A stretch of 64,000 bases of DNA from Clostridium gelidum (GCF_019977655.1 NZ_AP024849.1:5977433-6041432); one strand, 5' to 3'. Positions 41,430-51,711 are shown, counted from the first letter of the stretch. Numbers and translations are program-made. Notes: a model not told the origin generated them from the letters alone.

Positions 41430-43325
41430 CTAATTAAATGCAATGTCCATAAGTTCTTCTATTGCTTCTATAGTTCTAACTTCTATATCTTCAGTATTTA
41501 AAGGAATTTCTTTTTCATTATCTTTTGGAATTAAAACAAGTTTTATTCCCATTCTTCTAGCTCCATATATCTTTTCAAATATCCCCCCAACTGGTTTAAC
41601 CTTACCCTTAAGGGATATTTCTCCTGTAACTGCTATATCTTGTCTTATAGGTTTATTTAACAATGAACTTATTATACAAATAGTAATAGCAGCTCCTGCA
41701 GAAGGTCCATCTATTTTTCCTCCACCAATAACATTAACATGAATATCATAATCTTTAATATCCTTATCAGTTAAATTTCTAATAACCGATGCAGCATTAA
41801 ATACAGAGTCCTTAGCCATAGATCCAGCTGTATCATTAAATCTAACCACACCAGTTCCCTTTTTCTTTGCTGGGAACACTGCAGCTTCAATTTCTATTGT
41901 AGACCCTAAAAATCCACTTACGCCTAATCCATAAACATGACCTATTTCTCTTTTATTCATATTTGTTAATCTTTCAAATGGAGTGTATCGTCCAATTGAT
42001 ATTACCTCATCTAAGTCTGATAACTTTATTTCTAAGTCATCTACACGCTCTTTACTACAATGTAACCCATATCCATATGTATCAGTTAATATATTTACAG
42101 CTTTTCTGCCTTCAAATGTATAATTACTAATTTTTTGTGCAACACCATCTTCTAATCTGACATTCAATTTTCTAGCAGCATCTTCTACTATAGATACTAC
42201 ATCAACTGAAGAAAGTGGTTCAAAATAAACTTCTGTACATCTTGATCTTAAAGCTGGATTGATTTCACTTGGACTTTTAGTTGTAGCTCCAATTAAAACA
42301 AAATCTGCTGGTGCTCCATTATCAAAAAGATATTTAATATATTTAGGAGTCATCTCATCATCAGGATCATAATATGATGACGAAAATTCAACTCTCTTAT
42401 CTTCTAAAACCTTTAACAGTTTGTTTTGAAGCATAGAATCTAATTCCCCGATCTCATCTATAAACAATATTCCTCCATGAGCTTGTGTAACTAATCCTGG
42501 TTTTGGCTCTGGTATACCAACTTCTGCCAAATCCCTTTTGCTTCCTTGATATATAGGATCATGTACTGAACCTAATAGTGGATTTGTTATTTCTCTAGGA
42601 TCCCATCTTAATGTAGTTCCATCAACCTCAACGAATTTAGATTTGTCATCAAATGGAGTATATGAAAGCTTTTTCACTTCATCTAATGCAATTCTAGCTG
42701 CTGTAGTCTTTCCAACTCCAGGTGGTCCATATAGTATTATATGTTGTGGATATGGTGATGAGAGCTTTGATATTAATGATTTGATAGCCCTCTCTTGGCC
42801 AACTACTTGACTAAAATTCGTAGGCCTTAGAAAACTCATAATATTCTTACTTGTAACCCTGCTATCTAATTCTATTAAATTATTTAATTTGCTAACAGTT
42901 TTCTTATTTTCAGTACCTTTTTGCTTGTTTATAACTGAAAGCCTAACTTCATCTATGTACTTCTCTTGTTTCTCCATAATAGATTGTTCAACTTGAGATT
43001 CAATCTTACTTTGAACATACCTCTTAGCTAACTCATCTGAAATCAATCTTACAGTTTTATTTATAGCTTTTTGCAATTCATCTTTTTTAGGTGTAATCTT
43101 TAAATCCTTACCTTCAGCTAAGATTGTATTTAATGCAAAAACTTTCTCACAAGGATCTAATGACTGTATAAATTTATCTAATTTAAACCTAACTGTTCTA
43201 GCTTTAAATGCACCTTTATCAAGAATATTTTTAGTTATAGAAAATAATGCTTCTATTTGTGATTCTAAAGATAAAGTTCCCGAAAGAATATCTTGTAATA
43301 AGTCTACGTTGTCATATGAATTCAA
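41430..43325 (-). CDS. lonC: Lon-family ATP-dependent protease, LonC type
   Basis: This 631-residue cytoplasmic protease combines an AAA+ module (Walker A LYGPPGVGKTTAARIAL, about residues 198-214; Walker B GGILFIDEIGELD) and a C-terminal Lon protease domain with the Ser-Lys dyad (Ser in GPSAGAAITI, Lys in KPVGGIFEK). The N-terminal part is helical and lacks the LON substrate-binding domain, as in the LonC subfamily of clostridia. It lies 12 bases after rplI, within a leftward run from gdpP. Substrates are unknown. Confidence 0.92.
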   Translation of the reverse strand: MNSYDNVDLLQDILSGTLSLESQIEALFSITKNILDKGAFKARTVRFKLDKFIQSLDPCEKVFALNTILAEGKDLKITPKKDELQKAINKTVRLISDELAKRYVQSKIESQVEQSIMEKQEKYIDEVRLSVINKQKGTENKKTVSKLNNLIELDSRVTSKNIMSFLRPTNFSQVVGQERAIKSLISKLSSPYPQHIILYGPPGVGKTTAARIALDEVKKLSYTPFDDKSKFVEVDGTTLRWDPREITNPLLGSVHDPIYQGSKRDLAEVGIPEPKPGLVTQAHGGILFIDEIGELDSMLQNKLLKVLEDKRVEFSSSYYDPDDEMTPKYIKYLFDNGAPADFVLIGATTKSPSEINPALRSRCTEVYFEPLSSVDVVSIVEDAARKLNVRLEDGVAQKISNYTFEGRKAVNILTDTYGYGLHCSKERVDDLEIKLSDLDEVISIGRYTPFERLTNMNKREIGHVYGLGVSGFLGSTIEIEAAVFPAKKKGTGVVRFNDTAGSMAKDSVFNAASVIRNLTDKDIKDYDIHVNVIGGGKIDGPSAGAAITICIISSLLNKPIRQDIAVTGEISLKGKVKPVGGIFEKIYGARRMGIKLVLIPKDNEKEIPLNTEDIEVRTIEAIEELMDIAFN

Positions 43326-43337
43326 AATTAATCCTCC

Positions 43338-43784
43338 TTATGCTTGTGGAACAATAATAACCTTCATTTTAGTACTAACTTCTGGATATATTTTAACCTC
43401 TATATCATATCCACCTGCTAATTTTATTGTATCCATAATAATTTTCTTTTTATCTATTTCAATTTTATATTGTGCTTTAATTAATTCAGCTACATCTTTA
43501 CTAGTAATAGCACCAAATAATTTTCCACTTTCTCCTGCCTTAGCTTTTATTGTTATTTCTTTTCCCTTTAACTCTCCAGCTAATTTTTGTGCCGCTTCAA
43601 GCTGCGCTAATTTTTCTTTTCTTTCATTTTCTCTTTTATTATTTAAAATATGCATATTTGAATCACTAGCTTCTTGTGCTAATTTCCTCGGAAATAAAAA
43701 ATTTCTTGCATATCCATCTGATGCTTCAATAACATCACCCTTTTTACCTACTTTTTTAATTTCTTGTAATAAAATAACTTTCAT
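43338..43784 (-). CDS. rplI: 50S ribosomal protein L9
   Basis: The 148-residue protein has the normal L9 layout: an N-terminal domain with [31 protein letters not shown] (landmarks only), a long connecting helix ([21 protein letters not shown]) and a C-terminal domain. It binds domain V of 23S rRNA. It lies between gdpP, which ends 2 bases upstream, and lonC, the conserved clostridial order. Confidence 0.97.
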   Translation of the reverse strand: MKVILLQEIKKVGKKGDVIEASDGYARNFLFPRKLAQEASDSNMHILNNKRENERKEKLAQLEAAQKLAGELKGKEITIKAKAGESGKLFGAITSKDVAELIKAQYKIEIDKKKIIMDTIKLAGGYDIEVKIYPEVSTKMKVIIVPQA

Positions 43785-43786
43785 AT

Positions 43787-45727
43787 CTATTCACCTATCC
43801 TTAAATAATTTTTCATTGCTTCTTTTAATTCACAAATAACTTCTTCAATTGTCTTATTTAATATCATACCCCCAGCAATATTCATATGTCCTCCACCACC
43901 TAGTGCTTCTAAGACAACTTGAACATTAATATCGCCAACGGATCTTCCACTAATATATATAGCATTATTTATTTCTCCTAAAACAAAACTTACAGAAATT
44001 CCTGATATGTTTAATAACTCATCAGCAGCTTTTGCTATAATTACAGTATCTATGTTTTTAGGCGTTATTGCAATAGCCGTATTATCATTTACTTGTGCTG
44101 ATTTTATTGTTTCTGCAATAAGTAAATAATCTTCTAAATCATCAGTAAACATTTTTTTCACTTCAATTGGATCTGCACCTAGAGATTTTAAGAATGATGC
44201 AGCATCAAACGTTCTAACCCCTGTCTTAAAAGAAAAGCCTTTAGTATCCATAAAAATACCTGCAAGTAAGCCTTCTGCTTCTGTTCTTGTTAAATTAGGC
44301 TTATCAACCATATACTGAATAATTTCTGTAACCATTTCAGATGTAGATGATGCATATACTTCTATATAATTTAATATATCATGTTGTATCATATCAGGAC
44401 TTCTTCTGTGATGATCTATTATAACCTTTCTTGCTGCCTTCTCCACTAATGGCAAGTCAGCAACATAGCTATTATTATGAACATCCACAATAATAACTAA
44501 TGTTCTACTATCTAACTCATACTTTGCATCTTCTACAGATATAAATAAATCATCATATTTGGATTCTTTATTTAATTTATTTAAGTAATAGTTAATGGCA
44601 TTAGTATCATTATCTAATACAATATTACAAGTCTTTCCCAGTTGTTTAACAACACTCGCTAATCCAACTGATGAACCGAAACAATCCATATCAGGATTTT
44701 TATGTCCTATAATATATACTTTACTACTTTCATAAATTAATTCACCTAAAGCTCTAGCAATAACTCTTGCCTTTACTTTAGTTCTTTTTTCTATTTCTTT
44801 AGTATTACCACCAAAGAATTTTATATCAGTATTAGTTTTGACCACAACTTGATCTCCACCTCTACCTAATGCTAATTCTTTTGCTAGATTAGCATTATTG
44901 TAATTTTCTAAAGGAGACATTCCACCTTTTCCTACCCCTATACTTAATGTAACTTCAATGGAATTACCTTTATCAATTTTCGAAATTATTTCTATTATAT
45001 TAAACTTTTGTTTTATTTCATCTTCAATATATTTGTCTTGAATAGATAGCACATATTTATTGGTATCATATTTTTTAATCATTGCTTTCAAATTATTAGC
45101 ATATGAATTTATCGTTCTTTCTATTTCAGCAACCAAAAGAGGCCTATTATTTTCATCAGTTTTATCTAATGCATCAGTAAAATTATCTACTTCAATTAAC
45201 ATTACACTTTCTTGAGTAGTTTCATAATCTATAAGTTTTGTTATATCATTAAAAGACAATAGGTATAAATACTTTTCACTTTTTGTTTTAATTAAAGTAG
45301 CATATACATCATATAATTTACTATTAATATTTAGTCTTTGATGTAAATTATCTTCATATTTTAGTACATTATCTAAATTTAGTCCTCTAGTTATACTTAA
45401 AATATTTTTTTCTGAATCATCTTCATTCAATTTCAATGTATTAAATAAATCATTGTACCATACTAATTCCCCATCTTCTTTTATCAAAGCCAATGGATAA
45501 ATATATTTTAATGCATTGTCTGATATTCCATTATCTATGATTCTTATAAGTTCATTGTCATCATTTTGTTTTTTTAAATAATAATTCATCTCATTAAAAT
45601 TATCTATCAAATATATTATAGTGATAATTATACCTATTCCTGTATAGTTATATAAGAATAGTATTATTAAAATTGTAATTAATAATCCAGGCTTAAACAA
45701 ACGTTTAAGCATAGTTATCCAATTCAT
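43787..45727 (-). CDS. gdpP: Cyclic-di-AMP phosphodiesterase, GdpP/YybT family (DHH)
   Basis: This 646-residue membrane-anchored enzyme breaks down c-di-AMP. Two N-terminal transmembrane helices (about residues 12-45) lead to a PAS-like segment (about 60-150), a degenerate GGDEF domain (about 170-300, no GG(D/E)EF motif) and DHH-DHHA1 domains. The DHH site shows [19 protein letters not shown] and IIDHHRR; DHHA1 ends with [11 protein letters not shown]. The length and domain order are typical. It heads a conserved block with rplI and lonC, and a MazG-like gene precedes it by 21 bases. Confidence 0.94.
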   Translation of the reverse strand: MNWITMLKRLFKPGLLITILIILFLYNYTGIGIIITIIYLIDNFNEMNYYLKKQNDDNELIRIIDNGISDNALKYIYPLALIKEDGELVWYNDLFNTLKLNEDDSEKNILSITRGLNLDNVLKYEDNLHQRLNINSKLYDVYATLIKTKSEKYLYLLSFNDITKLIDYETTQESVMLIEVDNFTDALDKTDENNRPLLVAEIERTINSYANNLKAMIKKYDTNKYVLSIQDKYIEDEIKQKFNIIEIISKIDKGNSIEVTLSIGVGKGGMSPLENYNNANLAKELALGRGGDQVVVKTNTDIKFFGGNTKEIEKRTKVKARVIARALGELIYESSKVYIIGHKNPDMDCFGSSVGLASVVKQLGKTCNIVLDNDTNAINYYLNKLNKESKYDDLFISVEDAKYELDSRTLVIIVDVHNNSYVADLPLVEKAARKVIIDHHRRSPDMIQHDILNYIEVYASSTSEMVTEIIQYMVDKPNLTRTEAEGLLAGIFMDTKGFSFKTGVRTFDAASFLKSLGADPIEVKKMFTDDLEDYLLIAETIKSAQVNDNTAIAITPKNIDTVIIAKAADELLNISGISVSFVLGEINNAIYISGRSVGDINVQVVLEALGGGGHMNIAGGMILNKTIEEVICELKEAMKNYLRIGE

Positions 45728-45748
45728 AAAAAGCCTCCTAAGATATAT

Positions 45749-46075
45749 TTAATCTCTTCTATCGTTAATGTAACGTTTTAATTTACTTAAACTCTTACCT
45801 TCTTTTTCAACTTGATCTTCAGCTCTTATACCCAAATCCAATTTTGATTTCATAACATGATCTATATCTAAAAATGAATATCCTAGTTTTTCTCCTAAGA
45901 TATATAATATGATTATAGCACCTGATATGCAATTTAAGATAGAATCCTGTGCTACATTATTGCCTTTTGTTAAAAGCTTAAAAAACTCTCCTATTATACA
46001 TAAAAGTTGTGCTTTTAAATCTTCTATAATTTTAATGTTAGTCATTATATTAAAATTGTCTTTTCTCATAGTCAT
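45749..46075 (-). CDS. MazG-like protein
   Basis: This 108-residue all-helical protein resembles the small clostridial MazG-like family often found beside gdpP and rpsR. The helix LLCIIGEFFKLLTKGNNVAQDSIL and the later ILGEKLGYSFLDIDHVMKSKLDLGI (landmarks only) show the family spacing. The ExxE/ExxD metal sites are only partly kept, so nucleotide pyrophosphatase activity is uncertain. AGAGGTGAT precedes the ATG. It is 174 bases after rpsR's operon, which has its own terminator. Confidence 0.75.
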   Translation of the reverse strand: MTMRKDNFNIMTNIKIIEDLKAQLLCIIGEFFKLLTKGNNVAQDSILNCISGAIIILYILGEKLGYSFLDIDHVMKSKLDLGIRAEDQVEKEGKSLSKLKRYINDRRD

Positions 46076-46207
46076 ATCACCTCTCTCAAAACCCTTGTAT
46101 TCTTATTTTAATTTTTTTTCATAAGTATTGCAAGAATTTATATAATTTATTACTATATTTTACCATATTTTTCGAGAGATGTGATTAATATTTATATTTT
46201 TTTATAT

Positions 46208-46233
46208 TAAAAAACCCCTGATTTCTCAGGGGA
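46208..46233 (-). terminator. Terminator of rpsF-ssb-rpsR
   Basis: On the minus strand CCCCTGA / TCAGGGG with a GAAA-type loop is followed by a T-run (TTTTTT). It lies 17 bases after the rpsR stop codon. Confidence 0.88.
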
Positions 46234-46249
46234 ATAATAATTATTACCT

Positions 46250-46507
46250 TTATTCAGTTGTAAATGGTAATAATGCTATGTTTCTTGCTCTCTTAATTGA
46301 AGATGTTAATTCTCTTTGATGCTTAGCACAAGTTCCAGAAATTCTTCTTGGAAGAATCTTTCCTCTTTCTGTAACATATTTTCTAAGCTTATTTATATCT
46401 TTATAGTCGATAAACTCAGACTTATCTGAACAAAAAGCACAAACTTTCTTTCTAGTTCTTCTCATTCTGCCGCCTGGTCTTCTACTATTGTTACCTTCTT
46501 CTCTCAT
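46250..46507 (-). CDS. rpsR: 30S ribosomal protein S18
   Basis: This 85-residue protein has the zinc-type N-terminal motif [10 protein letters not shown] and the S18 core [24 protein letters not shown] (landmarks only), ending LPFTTE. S18 forms a pair with S6 on the 16S platform. It is the last gene of the rpsF-ssb-rpsR operon, which ends in a terminator. Confidence 0.97.
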   Translation of the reverse strand: MREEGNNSRRPGGRMRRTRKKVCAFCSDKSEFIDYKDINKLRKYVTERGKILPRRISGTCAKHQRELTSSIKRARNIALLPFTTE

Positions 46508-46530
46508 TGCATTCCCTCCTTACCTTAATT

Positions 46531-46986
46531 TTAGAAAGGCATATCTCCATCATCTACAGGAGTTATATCCTCTTCAAAGTTTCCACCACCAAATGTGTCA
46601 TTTGCCGGTGCTGAATATTCATTGCTATTACTAAAACTATTTCCTGATGAATTGTTGCTTCCTTTACTTCCTAGAAATTCAACTCCACCAAATTGATCTG
46701 CTACAACTTCAGTAACATATCTCTTAGTTCCGTCCTTAGCATCATAATTTCTGGTTTGGATTCTACCGCTGATAGCCACTTGGCCACCTTTACTCATGTA
46801 ATTAGCAGTACTCTCAGCTTGCTTACCCCATACTACTACAGGAACAAAATCTGCTTCCTTTTGACCAGTTTTTGTGTTATATTTATCAATTGCTAATGTT
46901 AAGGTTGTTACTGCTGCTCCACTTCCTGGAGTAAATCTTAGTTCTGGATCCTTTGTTAATCTTCCAATTAGAACTACTTTATTCAT
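46531..46986 (-). CDS. ssb: Single-stranded DNA-binding protein
   Basis: This 151-residue protein has an N-terminal OB fold (NKVVLIGRLTKDPELRFTPG; WGKQAESTANYMSKG), a low-complexity Gly/Ser/Asn linker and the acidic C-terminal tip DDGDMPF that binds partner proteins. It is between rpsF and rpsR, 13 bases after rpsF, in the standard bacterial order. GGTGGTG precedes the ATG. Confidence 0.97.
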   Translation of the reverse strand: MNKVVLIGRLTKDPELRFTPGSGAAVTTLTLAIDKYNTKTGQKEADFVPVVVWGKQAESTANYMSKGGQVAISGRIQTRNYDAKDGTKRYVTEVVADQFGGVEFLGSKGSNNSSGNSFSNSNEYSAPANDTFGGGNFEEDITPVDDGDMPF

Positions 46987-46999
46987 TTACAACACCACC

Positions 47000-47287
47000 T
47001 TATACTTGTTCAATTACAATGATATGTCTAATAACACCATCTGTTATTCTGAATACTCTATCTAACTCTTTTGGTAATTCAGGGCCAGCAGTAAAGCTAA
47101 ATAAAGTATAAAAACCTTCACCAACTTTTTTAATTTCATAAGCAAGTTTTCTCTTACCCCAGAAATCAACATTATCTACTGTTCCTCCACCATTTTCTAT
47201 AACACCCTTAAATTTTTCGATGTTAGCTTTAACAGTTTCTTCATCAAATAATGGGCTTAATATAAATATAGTTTCGTACTTTCTCAT
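47000..47287 (-). CDS. rpsF: 30S ribosomal protein S6
   Basis: The 95-residue S6 starts at ATG 47285-47287 (MRKYETIFILSPLF), preceded by GAGGAGGTG; an upstream in-frame extension is leader sequence. The motif GKRKLAYEIKK...GFYTLF and the C-terminal ITDGVIRHIIV are typical. With S18 it binds 16S rRNA. It heads the rpsF-ssb-rpsR operon, which probably is autoregulated through the leader described separately. Confidence 0.97.
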   Translation of the reverse strand: MRKYETIFILSPLFDEETVKANIEKFKGVIENGGGTVDNVDFWGKRKLAYEIKKVGEGFYTLFSFTAGPELPKELDRVFRITDGVIRHIIVIEQV

Positions 47288-47295
47288 TAATTTCA

Positions 47296-47342
47296 CCTCC
47301 TCCCCTCGGACTAACGGCCATGCTTTGCACAGCAGGGATTTC
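47296..47342 (-). promoter_or_regulatory. Candidate S6:S18 autoregulatory leader
   Basis: On the minus strand, upstream of rpsF, a hairpin GCTGTGC-AAA-GCATGGC (two G-U pairs) is followed by CCGTTAGTCCGAGGGG, and ATCCC can pair with GGGGA as an outer stem. A conserved RNA like this in rpsF leaders binds the S6:S18 pair (established for several phyla). I matched it from memory, not by a covariance model. Confidence 0.5.
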
Positions 47343-47388
47343 AATTTATGATTATATCATTTAATAAAAATAAAATCAAGTTATTTAT

Positions 47389-47583
47389 TTAAACTTCCCC
47401 ATTAACCACTATTTTTTTCGCTTCTTTTTTAAACTTTCCTCTAGGTATCATTACGATTCTTCCGCAGCCAGTACATTTTATTTTTATATCTGCACCAACT
47501 CTTATTATCTCAAATTGACTTGAACCACATGGATGTTGTTTTTTCATTTCTACTATATCTCCAAGATTAAAAACTTCTATCAT
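47389..47583 (-). CDS. DUF951 protein
   Basis: This 64-residue protein has the family pattern GDIVEMKKQHPCGSSQFEIIRVG, then IKCTGCGRIVMIPRGKF (landmarks only), with conserved Cys pairs that suggest a small metal-binding fold. It overlaps mscS by 4 bases and so is co-translated. DUF951 genes are widespread next to mscS and rpsF in Firmicutes; the function is unknown. Confidence 0.9.
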   Translation of the reverse strand: MIEVFNLGDIVEMKKQHPCGSSQFEIIRVGADIKIKCTGCGRIVMIPRGKFKKEAKKIVVNGEV

Positions 47584-48464
47584 TTCTTATCATCCTTTCC
47601 TATACTTTCATTAGATAATTGAGTCTTAGGATAAGGCATTTCTATTTTGTTTTTATCTAATGTTAATTTTATCTCTTTTCTAAGTTCATTTTCCATCTTC
47701 CATTGACTAAGTGGTTTCGCTTTACCTACTACCCTTATTGTAACACTTGATGTTCCTAATGCTGTAACTCCAGAAACTTCTATGGGCACACTTATATATT
47801 CTTCATTTTTGCTTTTAAAATCATTACAAGTAATTTCAATAATACTAATTACTTTTTCTATATTTTCTTCATAAGAAATATTTACATCTACTGCAAATCT
47901 AATGTCATTTCTAGAATGATTAGTAACTCCAATTATAGAACCATTAGGAATAAAATTAATATCCCCAGTAAAATCAATAATTACAGTAGTTCTAATACCT
48001 ATGCTTTTAACAATTCCATTGAAATTTCCTAAAGTTACGTGATCTCCAACTCCAAATTGATTTTCAAATAAAATGAAAAATCCATTAATCAAATCTTTTA
48101 TTAAGCTTTGTGCACCAAGTCCAACTGCAATTCCACCTATGCTTGCAAATGTAAATGTGAATGTAGATGATATTTCTCCAAATAAAATTGATACTATTAT
48201 TGCTATTCCCATAAAATATACGGAATAATTCAAAACACTTTTTAATACTTCCCCAAGTGTTTTTGCTCTTTGAGAGTCTAAGGAAAGCATTGCACTACTC
48301 GCAACTTGTCTTTCAACAAATTTTTTTATTAGATGCTTTCCCATTTTTATAGCAAAATACATTGCTATCATTACAAAAATTATTTGTATTATCTTACTTA
48401 TAATTGTATCTGAATTAAAGTACATATTAACAAAACTTTCCATATTCAAATTTCTATCCTCCAT
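47580..48464 (-). CDS. mscS: Small-conductance mechanosensitive channel, MscS family
   Basis: This 294-residue membrane protein has three N-terminal transmembrane helices (about residues 20-45, 70-95 and 103-125). The pore-lining third helix includes TFTFASIGGIAVGLGAQSLIKD, the Gly/Ala-rich MscS signature. The cytoplasmic beta domain begins with LINGFFILFENQFGVGDHVTLG. It protects against osmotic downshock by opening under membrane tension. DUF951 follows with a 4-base overlap. Confidence 0.93.
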   Translation of the reverse strand: MEDRNLNMESFVNMYFNSDTIISKIIQIIFVMIAMYFAIKMGKHLIKKFVERQVASSAMLSLDSQRAKTLGEVLKSVLNYSVYFMGIAIIVSILFGEISSTFTFTFASIGGIAVGLGAQSLIKDLINGFFILFENQFGVGDHVTLGNFNGIVKSIGIRTTVIIDFTGDINFIPNGSIIGVTNHSRNDIRFAVDVNISYEENIEKVISIIEITCNDFKSKNEEYISVPIEVSGVTALGTSSVTIRVVGKAKPLSQWKMENELRKEIKLTLDKNKIEMPYPKTQLSNESIGKDDKK

Positions 48465-48509
48465 TCATAATTTTATGAAATAATTTTTATACACCTATCA
48501 TTTTCTTTT

Positions 48510-48752
48510 TTATCTTTCAATTAAAATATATCCTGCATTATCTCTAAGATATATATTTTTATATTCTAATATATCATTATTTCTTATTAAATCTATATTT
48601 TCCTTTTCATCCATCCTCACACATATCCCACAACTCATAGTTATAGTTGTGGGTGTTGGCATTATTTTGAAGTCAAAATTTAATTCCTTCAATTTTTTTT
48701 CTGCTGCCATTGCGTCATATGTATTTTTGAATACTATTATATAATAATTCAT
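48510..48752 (-). CDS. DUF3343 protein
   Basis: This 80-residue protein matches DUF3343: YYIIVFKNTYDAMAAEKKLKE at the start and MPTPTTITMSCGICVRMDEKE in the middle (landmarks only), with the SCGIC motif. Such proteins often accompany sulfur-carrier or cysteine desulfurase genes in anaerobes. Here a cysteine desulfurase lies close by on the opposite strand, so a link to sulfur metabolism is possible. Function not proven. Confidence 0.88.
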   Translation of the reverse strand: MNYYIIVFKNTYDAMAAEKKLKELNFDFKIMPTPTTITMSCGICVRMDEKENIDLIRNNDILEYKNIYLRDNAGYILIER

Positions 48753-48915
48753 GTTTGCATCGCCCCTTATATTCTTATGTTATAATCTATATTATATATA
48801 TTTTTTTTATTTTATAAAGATAAGATTATTACTATAATAAAAACTTTTAAAATATAATGAAAAAAGAAATTTTTTATTTTATAATAATATACAAATGCAT
48901 TTAAAGGAGAATACT

Positions 48916-49581
48916 ATGTTTTCAGTATTTACTATATCTATACTTAAAGCTATATTTAAAGCTATATTTATAGGTTTTTCTACAGGTTTTTTAGCGTCTA
49001 TTCCTTTAGGCCCTTCTGGTCTTGAATCTGTTAGCCGCTCACTAACAAAAGGATTTAGAGCAGGATTTAAAGTCTCACTCGGTGCTGTGTCTGCCGATAT
49101 TGTATATATAATAATTATAAATCTAGGTCTTCTTACAATTTTTTCTAGAAATCCCAAATCTCGTAGTTTATTTTGGATTATATCTGGAATTGTTTTGCTT
49201 ATATCTACTAAAATATCTTTAAGCTCTAAAAAATCAGCTTTAGAGTTAAATAAATATGCTGTTAAACCCGCTTCAAATGGATTTTTAACTGGATTCTTTA
49301 TAACATTTTTAAATCCAACTACTCCATCATTATGGATTGCACTTAGCGGAACTGTATTTAATGTTTGGAGACATGAAGGCAAAATGTTTTTCATGATTTC
49401 AATTTTTTCAATGATAATTGGAAGTATAAGTTGGTTTTGTGCTCTCAATTTCTTAGTAAGTAGGGGATTAAAAAAATTAAACCCTAATTTTGCGGATAAG
49501 ACAACAAAGTTCTTGGATTATTTCCTTCTTGCATTGGGTATAATATTTATTCTGTTAGGATTGTATAAATTTATTTTTTAG
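48916..49581 (+). CDS. LysE/RhtB-type exporter
   Basis: This 221-residue protein has about six transmembrane helices and the LysE-family motif GFSTGFLASIPLGPSGLESVSRSLTKG (landmarks only), followed by GFRAGFKVSLGAVSADIVY. The family exports amino acids or small metabolites; the substrate is unknown. The start ATG 48916 is chosen because AAAGGAG lies just before it, inside the longer frame beginning at 48895. The cysteine desulfurase gene starts 10 bases downstream, so they are co-transcribed. Confidence 0.85.
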   Translation: MFSVFTISILKAIFKAIFIGFSTGFLASIPLGPSGLESVSRSLTKGFRAGFKVSLGAVSADIVYIIIINLGLLTIFSRNPKSRSLFWIISGIVLLISTKISLSSKKSALELNKYAVKPASNGFLTGFFITFLNPTTPSLWIALSGTVFNVWRHEGKMFFMISIFSMIIGSISWFCALNFLVSRGLKKLNPNFADKTTKFLDYFLLALGIIFILLGLYKFIF

Positions 49582-49591
49582 AGGTGAATAC

Positions 49592-50749
49592 ATGGAAGTT
49601 TATTTAGATAACTCATCAACGACTTTCCCTAAACCAAAACAAGTTATTGATAGTATGTATAATTATATGATCAATATAGGTGGTAATGCAGGGCGAGGAA
49701 ATTATAGTAATTCGCTTCAAAGTAATCGCTATCTGTATGATGCAAGAGAAATTATTTGTGATTTCTTTGGCTATGATTCTCCTAGTAATGTGATTTTCAC
49801 CAATAATGTTACCACTTCCTTAAACATTTTAATTAAAGGTATCTTAAAATCTGGTGATCACGTAATAACCTCTTCAATGGAACATAACTCTGTTATCAGA
49901 CCACTTTTTTACTGCAGAGAACAACTTCAAATTGAATTTGACATAATAAAAGCAAATTCTTTTGGTTTCGTTGATATAAATGATTTAAAAAATAAAATTA
50001 ATTCTAAAACAAAATTAGTTATAATGACTCAAGCATCTAATGTTACTGGTTCAATTCAAGACATAAAATCCATAGGAAAGATATGCAATGATCACAATAT
50101 TTTTTTCATTGTTGATTCTGCTCAAGGCGCAGGCGTCTTAGATATTAATATGAAAGATGTAAAAGCTAATGCAATAGCTTTTACAGGGCATAAAAGCTTA
50201 TTAGGGCCACAAGGCATTGGAGGCTTTATATTAGACTCTAAATTGAATTCCTCTTGTTCTACTGTACTACAAGGTGGTACAGGAAGTCTTTCCTCCTCTT
50301 TAAGGCAACCAGATTTCTTGCCTGACAAATTTGAATGTGGAACACATAATCTTCCTGGTATCGTTGGACTTGCTGAAGGAATTAAGTACATAAATTCTAT
50401 AGGATTAAATACTATATATGATCATAATAAATATTTAATAAATTACTTATTAAATGGCTTATTAAATATTGATGGAATAAACGTGTATGGTGATTTATCA
50501 GGTAAGATGCTAACTACATGCATTTCCATAAATATTAACTCTTTAGATCCATCTGAATTTGGATATATCTTAGAATGTAATGGTATTAAAACTCGATCTG
50601 GATTACATTGTTCTCCTTTAGCTCATAAAACTATAGGTTCTTATCCAAGTGGCACTGTTCGATTAAGTATAAGTTATTTTACATCTAAAGAAGAACTTGA
50701 TTATGCACTTATGGTTATAAACAAAATTGCTACTAATAGAAACTCTTAG
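49592..50749 (+). CDS. Cysteine desulfurase, class V aminotransferase (CsdA-like)
   Basis: The 385-residue PLP enzyme takes sulfur from cysteine. It begins YLDNSSTTFPKPKQV, has the PLP-lysine region AFTGHKSLLGPQGIGGF (Lys about residue 205) and the active-site Cys in TRSGLHCSPLAH (about residue 336). The length and motifs fit the SufS/CsdA-like selenocysteine lyase branch. It follows the exporter gene by 10 bases, with AGAGGTG before the ATG. It may supply sulfur for metabolites or clusters; a DUF3343 gene lies nearby. Confidence 0.9.
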   Translation: MEVYLDNSSTTFPKPKQVIDSMYNYMINIGGNAGRGNYSNSLQSNRYLYDAREIICDFFGYDSPSNVIFTNNVTTSLNILIKGILKSGDHVITSSMEHNSVIRPLFYCREQLQIEFDIIKANSFGFVDINDLKNKINSKTKLVIMTQASNVTGSIQDIKSIGKICNDHNIFFIVDSAQGAGVLDINMKDVKANAIAFTGHKSLLGPQGIGGFILDSKLNSSCSTVLQGGTGSLSSSLRQPDFLPDKFECGTHNLPGIVGLAEGIKYINSIGLNTIYDHNKYLINYLLNGLLNIDGINVYGDLSGKMLTTCISININSLDPSEFGYILECNGIKTRSGLHCSPLAHKTIGSYPSGTVRLSISYFTSKEELDYALMVINKIATNRNS

Positions 50750-50871
50750 CTAAAACAAATATTAAATTCAATTTATTATTCAAAATGTAATAATAATTAA
50801 AAACATAATAATTAGAAATATGAATAGAACCTGCTTTATTGGAAATAAATCTAATATAAGGAGGTTTATTT

Positions 50872-51462
50872 ATGTGTGATAATTTTTCCATTGAAGCATC
50901 ATCTGTTATTTCTTATATCAAAATTAAAGATTATCTATTAAAAGAATTAAACCCAATACTTGTTCAAAATAGACCAATTATATTTATTTGCATTGGTACT
51001 GATAGATCTACTGGAGACTCCCTTGGACCTTTAGTTGGATATAAGCTGAAACACTTAGCTAAAAATAACATTTATATTTATGGAACATTAGAATATCCAA
51101 TACATGCAAAAAACATGATAGAGATATTAACTAAAATTAAATCTATTTTTGTAAATCCATATATAGTTGCCATTGATTCATGTTTAGGTTCGTTAACTAA
51201 TATCGGCAAAGTATTTATACAAAAGAAACCTCTTTGCCCAGGTTTGGCATTAAACAAGGAACTTCCTTGTGTTGGGGAAATGAGTATAACTGGTATTGTT
51301 AATGTATCAGGAAGCTTTGAATTTTTAGTTTTACAAAATACTAGATTGAATACTGTAATGAATTTAGCTGATGCAATCTCTAAAGGAATATCTTATTTTA
51401 TTCTAAAAAGTTTAGATAACCCCTGTTCAAATGCTACAAATATATTTAATATAAATCATTAA
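50872..51462 (+). CDS. yyaC: Spore protease-like YyaC family protein
   Basis: This 196-residue protein shows the YyaC signature FICIGTDRSTGDSLGPLVG and the downstream VAIDSCLGSLTNIGKV and GLALNKELPCVGEMSITGIVNVSGS (landmarks only), a germination protease-related fold. In B. subtilis it lies near the origin beside parB/noc, as here, and is sporulation-associated. AAGGAGG precedes the ATG. The IS element was inserted downstream of it. Confidence 0.92.
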   Translation: MCDNFSIEASSVISYIKIKDYLLKELNPILVQNRPIIFICIGTDRSTGDSLGPLVGYKLKHLAKNNIYIYGTLEYPIHAKNMIEILTKIKSIFVNPYIVAIDSCLGSLTNIGKVFIQKKPLCPGLALNKELPCVGEMSITGIVNVSGSFEFLVLQNTRLNTVMNLADAISKGISYFILKSLDNPCSNATNIFNINH

Positions 51463-51711
51463 AACTTTATCAGATAGCTATGCTATAGCCCTAAACTTTT
51501 TACTTATTTACTTGCTTCTAATGGTTGCAAAAGTGCGTAGAGAACTAGACCTGGTTCTTATAGTATACATTGTAGGTAGCTTGTGCCAATTCTATAATTG
51601 TAAGCTCTTCTAAACTTGATATGTAGAACTTTTGTTTCGATTATGAAAAGGGGCTGTTGCAAAACTAACGTAGTTAGTTTTGTGGCAGCTCATTTTTTTA
51701 TAAAAAAAATA

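Noticed and set aside
48879..49448. A 189-codon minus-strand frame overlapping the exporter gene
   Set aside because: The plus-strand reading matches the LysE family with a good ribosome binding site; the opposite frame is its shadow.
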